36,348 bases of DNA from a virus. The notes under the pieces were generated by a model. That model did not search any database and was not told the origin of the DNA. It saw only the letters and a program-made list of their open reading frames with translations. Numbering within the stretch: position 1 is the first letter of the stretch; each line of letters begins with the position of its first letter. A program made the translations under genes and the position numbers. Location: IMG/VR virus record IMGVR_UViG_3300001748_000009, positions 1 through 36,348 of that record; one strand, written 5' to 3'. This document shows, in pieces, positions 29,469 to 36,348 of the stretch.

Positions 29469-29685
29469 TGTTCTTTCTCCGTTTAGAAATTGGTTTTACG
29501 GGTGGAGTTGAAGGTGCCTCGGATTCAACGATAGGCTCCTCTTTGACAGAAGGCTTCTCAATAAACTTCTCGGCTTTTGCAATACCGATCAGGAATTGAG
29601 CTTCAGGAAGGGATGCCTCAATGACATCCCCAACCCGAACTACCGTGCTCCCAAGCATTGTTTGCTTCAGGATACGGATCTTCAT
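29407..29685 (-). CDS. Small head-region protein, 92 aa
   Basis: Starts MKIRILKQTMLGSTVVRVGD three bases after the capsid stop. The first 42 residues look like a compact beta domain ending in AEKFIEKP; the rest is a Pro/Ser/Lys-rich disordered tail with KRRK. The first part resembles short proteins found behind capsid genes in many phages. The last 62 bp overlap the next gene. Function unknown. Confidence 0.65.
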   Translation of the reverse strand: MKIRILKQTMLGSTVVRVGDVIEASLPEAQFLIGIAKAEKFIEKPSVKEEPIVESEAPSTPPVKPISKRRKNNAAQSGVQDLSAGSAPQCTC

Positions 29686-29688
29686 CTA

Positions 29689-32319
29689 TCAGAGGGTGTT
29701 GTTACCGCGAGAGAAGGACTCAGGATGGCGAACGGCGATGTCCACATCCTGCATTGCCACCACGCGAACAGTGCCGCTGGTGCTGTTGGTATAAGGATCA
29801 ACCATGAGATCCAGGCCGGAGAAGTAGCCCATCAGCAGGTCAGCAAAGTTGCCGAACCACAGATCGTTGCTAGCGACTTGGTTGCTCACCAGACCGCGAT
29901 AGCCGTTCACTTCACCGTTTTCAAAGATGTAGCTGGCCTGACCGGATTCCTTGACGGCAGTCTTCAGAGCACCGCGCATGGCAGCGTTCATCAGATACAC
30001 AGGGGAACCGAGCAGTGCGTTGGCAGCAGCCACGTCAGACTCAAGTGCAACAACCTCAGCAAAAGTCGGGGTGTTGTTGCTGAAGTCCTCGGTGCCAACT
30101 CCGGTGGTGTTCTTCAGACCAAGGGGCTCGCTGTTGGTGCCGGTGCCATACAGACCAGCAAGGTCAATCTTGAGTGCAAGCACTTGAGCAAGATCACGGC
30201 GAACCATGTTCTCCACATCAATGCTGGACTGCAGCATCAGGCGGCGGCTGTAATCGGTGAAGGCAGCCACGGTGCGGGGCATCATGGTCACCTGATCCAC
30301 AGTCTGCTGAGACTCGGTAGGAGCACCGGACTCGGCCACCCAGTAAGCGGTAGCAGCACCAGACTGACGGGGAATCGCGACGTTGCCGGTCAGGCCGGTC
30401 AGCACAGTAGCGCCAGCTTGATCCAGAGCAGAGGCGTTGCGCAGCAGATCGATGAAAGAACCGGCAAGCAGGTCAGTGGCGACGAGGTTACCACCATCAG
30501 CAGCAGTACCAACGGTCAGGTCGCGACTGAGCACTTCCTGAGGGATGGTGATACCACGGGACTGACGACCGAGCTTAACGGCAGCAGCTTCAGAAGCTTC
30601 GATTTCAAAACCAGCAGCTTCGCGAGCAGAACGATCAGCGGGATTGGCGAGATAGTTGATCGCACGCAGCCAGGAGAACTTGCGGACTTCCTTGTCGGAA
30701 AGGCCGATTTCACCAGCGGTGTTATCAACGGGCTTGACTTCGGAACCCATTTTTTCAATAAGAGCGGAACGGAGTTCATCGAGAGAACGAGAATTCATGA
30801 CGAACTCTTGAGCCAGCTCGATGTTTTGAGTGCGCTTACCAAGGGCAAGCATTTCAGCGGCTTCTTTTGCCTTAGCCTCAGTGGCCTCAGCGCGAAGAGC
30901 CTCCAGGTTTGGAGATTGATCTTCCATGGTGGAATTTGCAGTAGATGTGGACACGGCTGAGGCCGTAGACACGATCTCATTTTGAATGAAACCGCGACCA
31001 ATGCCAACAGTTTGATCCGCTGGCACGGTCACCAGCGAAATTTCAAACGGTTGATAGGAAGTAGCGCGATAGGTCACAGGATCTGTATTCCTATCTTCTT
31101 CCATTGCATTGATTTTGTAGCCGAAGCTGACATTCCTAATAATTCTATCTTTAATCAAGCCTTGCATCTCGCGACCGAGTTCATTATTCGCAAGCCTGAC
31201 TTTTGCATAGGCACGCTTGTCTTTGATGTATGCACGCTCAACAACACCAACAATGCGATCGGCATCGTGTTGATACAGCAGGGGAGCACCATCGTTTAGG
31301 CGCGAAAGATCCATCGCGTCATCGCTCATGCTGAGCACTTCCATACCGAAGTAACGCTCAACAGGCATTTCAGATGCAAAAGAAAATTCGTAAGTACGAT
31401 CTTCCTCAGGATTAAATTCGGTGCTGTAGGAACGCTGCAGCACTTTGCCTTCAAGGCTGCGAATCGCGGGGATCTTGCGCAGCTCCGAGAAACGATGACC
31501 AACGACGGTATCAGTTTCTTCACCATCGCGATAAACACGAATCAGAGCGGCGGGATCCTCTTCGTCAGCATTGATCGTGAAACTGGAATCAGGCACTTCA
31601 ATCACACCACTTGTTGCGATGCGAGTGATGCGCCCACGAGCAGTGCCACCGCTTGAGTCCCACTCAACAAAATCACCAACGCTCAGACTGCCGGGTTCAG
31701 CACGCAATTCACGCTCACCTGTTGCCTCTTCAAATTCCATCGGGCTGTAATCATGCTCACTCAGCCAATCACGGGCTTCAGTGGGCGTAAAGCGATCAGC
31801 ATCAAACCGAATAGCCTGCAATTCTGACGTGCCACCCTTGATACCGTAAATTGCATCAATACCTGCACCAAACTCATCGTTGACGCGACGAATACGATCG
31901 TATTGATCAGGGTCCGTCAGACGAGCGGCATGTTCGTTCGGATAAGGTCTTTCTTGAATGTCAGTCATGGAAAGATCACGGGCGTTTTTGATGGTTTCGG
32001 CTTTTGCGCTGCTCCATGATTGACCAGCATCGCCACCCCATGCAGCCCATGCTACTCGCCCTGGCGATGGGTATCCATCTTCACCAGGACTAAATCCTTC
32101 AGCTTGTTTATCAACTTCATGACGAGCGAACCATGCCGCCATTGTGATTACTGTATCTGGAGATAATTCGTCACCGGAAAGAATTTGACTAGCTCTTGTA
32201 CGTGCAACGTCTGTACCACCTGCTTCACCATCGGCTTTCCAGTCGCGATAACGCTGCGCTTCTTCACGCATACCGGCGGTAGGCATCAGATCAATTTCAG
32301 CGCCATTGACATTAGCCAT
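29689..32319 (-). CDS. Prohead protease - scaffold - major capsid fusion
   Basis: One 876-residue frame. Residues 1-105: a phage-type N-terminal module (TVITMAAWFARHEVD, then GRVAWAAWGGDAG). 165-195: a small module (FTPTEARDWLSEHDY). 213-262: Tudor-like (SVGDFVEWDSSGGTARGRI). About 308-445: HK97-type protease with H351 in YQHD and S398 in VSFGY. 468-525: coiled-coil delta/scaffold. About 540-876: HK97-fold capsid (VAIPRQSGAATAYWVAESGA). The protease must cut the capsid free. An internal ATG at 30927, just before the coiled coil, could add a scaffold-capsid product. It starts in a TGATG overlap with the portal. Confidence 0.9.
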   Translation of the reverse strand: MANVNGAEIDLMPTAGMREEAQRYRDWKADGEAGGTDVARTRASQILSGDELSPDTVITMAAWFARHEVDKQAEGFSPGEDGYPSPGRVAWAAWGGDAGQSWSSAKAETIKNARDLSMTDIQERPYPNEHAARLTDPDQYDRIRRVNDEFGAGIDAIYGIKGGTSELQAIRFDADRFTPTEARDWLSEHDYSPMEFEEATGERELRAEPGSLSVGDFVEWDSSGGTARGRITRIATSGVIEVPDSSFTINADEEDPAALIRVYRDGEETDTVVGHRFSELRKIPAIRSLEGKVLQRSYSTEFNPEEDRTYEFSFASEMPVERYFGMEVLSMSDDAMDLSRLNDGAPLLYQHDADRIVGVVERAYIKDKRAYAKVRLANNELGREMQGLIKDRIIRNVSFGYKINAMEEDRNTDPVTYRATSYQPFEISLVTVPADQTVGIGRGFIQNEIVSTASAVSTSTANSTMEDQSPNLEALRAEATEAKAKEAAEMLALGKRTQNIELAQEFVMNSRSLDELRSALIEKMGSEVKPVDNTAGEIGLSDKEVRKFSWLRAINYLANPADRSAREAAGFEIEASEAAAVKLGRQSRGITIPQEVLSRDLTVGTAADGGNLVATDLLAGSFIDLLRNASALDQAGATVLTGLTGNVAIPRQSGAATAYWVAESGAPTESQQTVDQVTMMPRTVAAFTDYSRRLMLQSSIDVENMVRRDLAQVLALKIDLAGLYGTGTNSEPLGLKNTTGVGTEDFSNNTPTFAEVVALESDVAAANALLGSPVYLMNAAMRGALKTAVKESGQASYIFENGEVNGYRGLVSNQVASNDLWFGNFADLLMGYFSGLDLMVDPYTNSTSGTVRVVAMQDVDIAVRHPESFSRGNNTL

Positions 32320-33815
32320 CAGTCTTCATCCTCATGGATTTCAGGGTGTGGGGTATCTTCAACTGGTGGATTTTGTGATTGACCGGCTTTATCAACGGCG
32401 CTTGGGTCGGAGTCAAGAACAATGCCAAGTTCATCCATTGTGGCAAGTTCATGCGCACGTTGACGCATCACTTCTTCAAAATCACCACCATGCAATGCAA
32501 TGACTTGTGATAGCGTCATGACACCCGAACGAATCAAAGATTTATAGGCTTCTGCTTCTTTCTGTGGGTCAACAAATTGAGCGGCGGGTGCAATCCATTT
32601 CGCTTCAAAATAACGATCAGGATCCATGTCAAACGCAGGCATTTGAATCACGCCTGACATCACCGCCATCTCAATCCATTTCTCATAAACAGGCTGACAC
32701 AGCTTGTCAATCATGTACTGCTGCAACGTCTTGTAATGAGCGCGAGTTTCAATCAACTCAAGACGTGAAGAGCTGTAGTTGCTTTGCGAAAAGTCCGAGC
32801 TGACCTGCGTGTAGGAGCAACCAACGCCAGAAGCAACAGCACGCAACATCTGTGCTACGAAAGGCGTAAAAGCATCGTCAGGACGAGAAGGCGAGAAGAA
32901 CTGCATCTCTTCACCTGGCGCAAGACGACGAATGCTGCCAGGTGCGAAATCAAGAACGGATTGATCGTCTTGAACGCCATCTTCAAACAATTCCTGATCA
33001 GGTGTTCTGACAAAACCCATCATTGCCGAACTTGCACGAGCAGCGATGATCTCAGCCTCCTCATACCCACGCAGGTTGTTCAGACGCATGATCGCGGAAG
33101 CAAATGCCGTTACTCCACGAGTTTGATGCGGGCGATCAACGGAATACAGATGAATGATCTGATCGGCAGGAATGCGAGTGCGGCGCTTCTTAGCAATATT
33201 TGCGTAGCTGAACTGATAATCGCCAGGATGATATTCAAGGAAGTGGTAAGCAACGGGGCGACCCCATTCGTTCAGCTCAACACCCATCCTGACGCGATTG
33301 CCATTGGGCTCAAAGCCGGTGTAATCATCGTCAAGCAGATCTGACTCAATAACCTCAAGGCCGAACGGAATCCTGCTGTCACCAAAAGGCTGACTGACAA
33401 GGCGCACAAACACCTCGCCCGATTCAATCATGCTTGAAATGCAGAGCTGCTGAATCTGCGCCCAAGACAGTGTGCCACCAGCGTGACAGTTATTTGCCTT
33501 TGACCATTTCTTGAATTCATGTTCAACAAGAGCATTAAGCCGCTCATCAAGGCGACCACCGCGAATCATTCGAATCTGCGCTTGATGCTTGATGCCTTGA
33601 CCGACAACATTGTTCTTGACCGCACGCAGGGCAGCCTTGGCGAAATCTGAATCGCGTACCAAAGCGCGAGCACGATTGCGCAGAATCCGAAGACTGTTCT
33701 TGATCTCCGAGTCTGCACTTGTACCTTGACTCACCCAATCGGTTGTGAGGCGATTGACCGTAGAACCAGCGTAATTACGCCGCTGAACTTTGCGCTTGCG
33801 ACTGAACGGCCACAT
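32319..33815 (-). CDS. Portal protein (lambda gpB family)
   Basis: A 498-residue protein with the N-terminal RILRNRARALVRDSDFAKAA and GQGIKHQAQI patterns and the central VYSVDRP/RGVTAFA block of lambda-type portals (here LYSVDRPHQTRGVTAFASAI). Portals are 12-subunit rings at one capsid vertex through which DNA is packed and ejected. The position between the gpW-like gene and the protease/capsid gene is standard. The C-terminal tail is Pro/Glu-rich and disordered. Confidence 0.93.
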   Translation of the reverse strand: MWPFSRKRKVQRRNYAGSTVNRLTTDWVSQGTSADSEIKNSLRILRNRARALVRDSDFAKAALRAVKNNVVGQGIKHQAQIRMIRGGRLDERLNALVEHEFKKWSKANNCHAGGTLSWAQIQQLCISSMIESGEVFVRLVSQPFGDSRIPFGLEVIESDLLDDDYTGFEPNGNRVRMGVELNEWGRPVAYHFLEYHPGDYQFSYANIAKKRRTRIPADQIIHLYSVDRPHQTRGVTAFASAIMRLNNLRGYEEAEIIAARASSAMMGFVRTPDQELFEDGVQDDQSVLDFAPGSIRRLAPGEEMQFFSPSRPDDAFTPFVAQMLRAVASGVGCSYTQVSSDFSQSNYSSSRLELIETRAHYKTLQQYMIDKLCQPVYEKWIEMAVMSGVIQMPAFDMDPDRYFEAKWIAPAAQFVDPQKEAEAYKSLIRSGVMTLSQVIALHGGDFEEVMRQRAHELATMDELGIVLDSDPSAVDKAGQSQNPPVEDTPHPEIHEDED

Positions 33816-33816
33816 A

Positions 33817-34395
33817 TCAGATGAACCTCACGCGAGTAACGCCAGGATTGCCGAGACCTTGCTTGACCTTTTCGGCGCGACGTTCGCGATCTACTTCGGC
33901 TTTCAAGGAATCACGCAACTGCAGCAATTCTGCCATCTTATAGCGTTTTAGGCTTCGTCCACCGATCGTGTATTCCTGAACAACACCGCCTTGCGCAAGT
34001 GTGCGGATTGCTGCCTCAACATAGTCAAGGTCGATTTGTGCTCGCGTGCGATCGTCGAACGCACCTGGAGTTCCAGAATATTCAAGCGTTGCCTTGACGC
34101 TAAACTGTCCTCGACCAGCAGTGTGCTGTAATGATCCTGCGGTTGCAATTGCCTGCCAAGTCCAAAGTCCTGCATCAAATCCAGCGGTAGTAGAGGACGG
34201 CACGGTCACTCGCCAACCGTCAGACTCTGCTACACCACTGATCGTGGAACCTTCTGAAGCAGTGTTCGTGCGAGCATACCAAGACAGTGTATACGTGCCA
34301 CTGTCAATTTGATTGCCAACAGAATCATTGAAAGCAGGTACGTCAAAAATGACGGTGTCACCTGCGTAGATCGTTTCAGGAACGCGAATCGTCAC
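33817..34395 (-). CDS. gpW-like head-tail connector with N-terminal beta domain
   Basis: A 192-residue protein. Residues 120-175 (DLDYVEAAIRTLAQGGVVQE, GGRSLKRYKMAELLQLRD) match the gpW-type connector/head-completion pattern, normally a protein of only about 70 residues. Residues 5-105 form an added beta-sandwich resembling an Ig-like domain (GDTVIFDVPAF, YTLSWYARTN, LWTWQAIATAG). gpW binds below the portal, so the extra domain is probably displayed at the neck. ATGA overlap with the terminase, one base from the portal start. Confidence 0.78.
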   Translation of the reverse strand: MTIRVPETIYAGDTVIFDVPAFNDSVGNQIDSGTYTLSWYARTNTASEGSTISGVAESDGWRVTVPSSTTAGFDAGLWTWQAIATAGSLQHTAGRGQFSVKATLEYSGTPGAFDDRTRAQIDLDYVEAAIRTLAQGGVVQEYTIGGRSLKRYKMAELLQLRDSLKAEVDRERRAEKVKQGLGNPGVTRVRFI

Positions 34396-36296
34396 CAGTT
34401 CGTTACAAATGACTGCCGCTGCCGAGAGATTCGACGACGACGCAGGGGTTGTTGGTCTGATTCTACCTGTTTTTCAGCTATTTGCTCACCCCCTTCGACC
34501 TTGTCTTTGTTTTTCCTGAATTGCTCAAAAATAGTGTGGCGATTGTAGCGCATGTAAAGAAAATTTAAGGCAGCATAGGAATAAACGAAGCAGTCAAGAG
34601 CCTCGTTTCTATCGCCAGCTTTTTTCTTCCACTCTCGGACTGCAAAGCCTTTGACGTATCGAACGACCTGTCTTTCGGCGGTTAGTTGCTTGAAATACTC
34701 TGCTCCCGCCTCTGCGTGAAAATGGATATAACCAGGCCCGACCTCGTTGTGCTTTAGTCGGCCAAACAGTGTTGTTTTGATTGTGTCAACGCCGACAGGG
34801 AAGACTTGTGCTGAGTTTTTTAGAACTTGCCCTTTGTAATTGATGTCTACCTTGCTTGGCTTGCCAATTGGCGGTTTGTTCCGTTGCGATTGGCCTTTAA
34901 GCGCAAAAACATTCTTGGCTTGACGCTGTCTGCAGTATGCATAAACCTCAGATGTAAAGTGACCTCCAGAGTCAATACCAACCGCGGAAACCTTTATTTG
35001 CCTACCGTCAGAAGTTGGGTAAGTGCGATTGATCACATCATCAACTTGATCCCATAGCTTTTTGCCTGCAGGGTCGCCATATATTTCGTTATGCGAAATT
35101 AGCCAAGATTCTTCACCCTCTGCCCATGCATACATTCCAATTGCAACCCGATTATCTTGAACATCAACGCCAACAGTGAGAATTGATGCCTTTTCCGGCA
35201 CCTCGCTGGCTGGGTAAAATTCAGCCCTTTCACGTAACCCTTCTGCCCCGAGCTTTGCGCCAACTTCTTCCTCCCACGTTTCGCCCAGCACAGTGTTGAC
35301 AAAGGTTTTAAGCAAAGGCGCGTCGTTTTTCGCACGTAAAAACTCTCCGACAATCTCTTCCCAACTTTTCCAGCCCAACGGCGAATAAAGGCTAGACAAG
35401 TGAAATCCAACAGTGCGGGGATCTTCAGATGTTGCTGTTGCACGCCATTCCCCACGACGCAGCATCTCGCTTTTATAGTGCTCTTGTATATGCGTGCCGC
35501 ACGACTCACACACATAAGCAGCAGTTTTAGGATCAGAATCGCGCCACTGTATATTCTTCCATTGCAACCACTGCATGTGATCACAATGTGGGCACGGGAC
35601 AAAGAAACGGCGTTGATCACTCGCGAGATACTCTGTCTCAATTCTGCTCATATCCTTTACGGTGGGTGTTGACGTAAGGATAATTTTTCGACGTGAGAAA
35701 GTAGAAGCGCGGCGCTCAGCCAATGCACAAGGATCACCCTCGCCGTCAACGTCGGAAGGAAAAGCGTCAACCTCATCAAGCAAAACCCATCGACACGGAG
35801 CAGAACGCAAACCAGTCGCAGAATTTGCGCCCGTCAACAATAAAATACCTCCAGGGAACTCTTTTGAAAACATCGTATTTCCCGAATCTCTACTTCTAGC
35901 TGGCGCTACCTTTTCGGCCAAACAAGGAGTCTCATGAATCAACGAATCAAGTCGCTGCTTACTCAACCTTTTAGCCATATCAATCGTAGGCTGAACAAAC
36001 ATTGCGGGGCCTGGCGCGTGAGCAATCATGTACCCCACAACATTGTTGATCCCCTCGGTCTTGCCAAGCTGAGCACCAGCCATGAACACCACTTTTTGCA
36101 CAGGGCTGCTGGACGACATGCAATCCATGATCTCCTTTAGGTAAGGAGTCCTGTCAGTACGCCACGGTCCTGGCTCGGCGGAAGCCTTGTTGCTCAGCAT
36201 TCTGTACTGATCAGCCCACTCCGAAACCGTCAAGTCAGGATCAGGGCGAAGCCCGTCTAAAAAAGCTTCTCGATACAGGGCAGCTCCGTCACGCAT
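34392..36296 (-). CDS. terL: Terminase large subunit (lambda gpA family)
   Basis: A 634-residue protein. ATPase: Walker A AGAQLGKT (73-80), Walker B VLLDEVD (171-177), coupling motif TSTP (208-211). A zinc-finger-like pair CPHC (235-238) and CESC (263-266) follows. The nuclease domain begins at about 370 with VGVDVQDN (D378). This motor packs DNA and cuts it at the ends; gpA-type enzymes usually cut at cos sites. The ATG at 36296 overlaps the preceding stop (ATGCGTGA), which supports the start. Confidence 0.95.
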   Translation of the reverse strand: MRDGAALYREAFLDGLRPDPDLTVSEWADQYRMLSNKASAEPGPWRTDRTPYLKEIMDCMSSSSPVQKVVFMAGAQLGKTEGINNVVGYMIAHAPGPAMFVQPTIDMAKRLSKQRLDSLIHETPCLAEKVAPARSRDSGNTMFSKEFPGGILLLTGANSATGLRSAPCRWVLLDEVDAFPSDVDGEGDPCALAERRASTFSRRKIILTSTPTVKDMSRIETEYLASDQRRFFVPCPHCDHMQWLQWKNIQWRDSDPKTAAYVCESCGTHIQEHYKSEMLRRGEWRATATSEDPRTVGFHLSSLYSPLGWKSWEEIVGEFLRAKNDAPLLKTFVNTVLGETWEEEVGAKLGAEGLRERAEFYPASEVPEKASILTVGVDVQDNRVAIGMYAWAEGEESWLISHNEIYGDPAGKKLWDQVDDVINRTYPTSDGRQIKVSAVGIDSGGHFTSEVYAYCRQRQAKNVFALKGQSQRNKPPIGKPSKVDINYKGQVLKNSAQVFPVGVDTIKTTLFGRLKHNEVGPGYIHFHAEAGAEYFKQLTAERQVVRYVKGFAVREWKKKAGDRNEALDCFVYSYAALNFLYMRYNRHTIFEQFRKNKDKVEGGEQIAEKQVESDQQPLRRRRISRQRQSFVTNW

Positions 36297-36348
36297 CGGT
36301 CAATCGCTCCAATGCTTTTCGCATTTCTTCAGACAATGATTGATGGAT
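36289..36348 (-). CDS. Partial gene upstream of terL, probable small terminase C-terminus
   Basis: The window edge leaves the last 19 codons and the stop: IHQSLSEEMRKALERLTDA. The peptide is a charged amphipathic helix, as expected at the C-terminus of small terminase subunits, which bind the large subunit. Its TGA overlaps the start of the terminase gene. Identity rests mainly on position; the N-terminal DNA-binding part is outside the window. Confidence 0.6.
   Translation of the reverse strand: MHQSLSEEMRKALERLTDA

Noticed and set aside
29596-30960. 454-codon open frame on the plus strand
   Set aside because: It lies antisense to the capsid part of the fusion gene and shows no recognisable fold; such long shadow frames arise from the codon bias of the real gene.

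Overview
This window is almost an entire genome of a lambda-like siphovirus (long non-contractile tail). The likely host is a picocyanobacterium of the Synechococcus/Cyanobium type. The host call is an inference. It rests on arrays of 14-bp boxes fitting the cyanobacterial LexA consensus RGTACNNNDGTWCB, on small lysis and tail proteins of a kind I associate with cyanophages, and on fibres of the LamG type common in aquatic phages. Bases 1-24 are the 3' end of an Illumina TruSeq adapter, so the record is a raw assembled contig and its left end is artificial. The right edge cuts the gene before the large terminase, probably the small terminase.

Layout. Right half (about 36.3 down to 12.0 kb, all minus strand): the late operon runs small terminase (partial), large terminase, gpW-like connector with an added beta domain, portal, one-polypeptide protease-scaffold-capsid fusion, small head/neck proteins, tail terminator, tail tube, tail chaperones with a -1 frameshift, tape measure, minor tail, NlpC/P60, J-like tip protein, a second tube-like protein, two fibres and a fibre chaperone. 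Most joints are ATGA or TGATG overlaps. About 11.3-9.3 kb (minus): lysis cassette (membrane proteins, GH19 endolysin) and a dCTP deaminase. About 9.3-8.4 kb: small minus-strand genes interrupted by a plus-strand HNH nuclease. About 8.4-6.37 kb (plus): an early operon led by a single-strand annealing protein. About 6.2-1.97 kb (minus): a second early arm with a ribbon-helix-helix (RHH) regulator, PD-(D/E)XK exonuclease, zinc-finger/HTH/NUMOD protein, RusA resolvase and a displaced minor tail gene. About 1.4-0.3 kb (minus): a visibly GC-rich three-gene module with a Cys-rich uncharacterised protein.

How it fits together. Annealing protein, exonuclease and RusA form a recombination/replication set. 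Two divergent early arms meet at about 6.2 kb over a 20-bp-phased direct-repeat array beside an RHH gene; I infer this is the main early switch. Two clusters of 14-bp LexA-like boxes (61-180 and 1747-1848) flank the left module. If the genome is circular or permuted, the left cluster sits just upstream of the late operon. A 33-bp tandem repeat next to an AT-rich hairpin (1712-1976) is a candidate replication origin or partition site.

Most notable: (1) a putative programmed -1 frameshift (A AAA AAG) at the end of a 49-codon membrane-protein gene in the lysis cassette, opening a 92-codon frame with no ATG or GTG start; (2) the two LexA-like arrays; (3) the RHH gene with its 20-bp array; (4) the 33-bp repeats. 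I saw no integrase, CI-like repressor, DNA polymerase, tRNA or photosynthesis gene.
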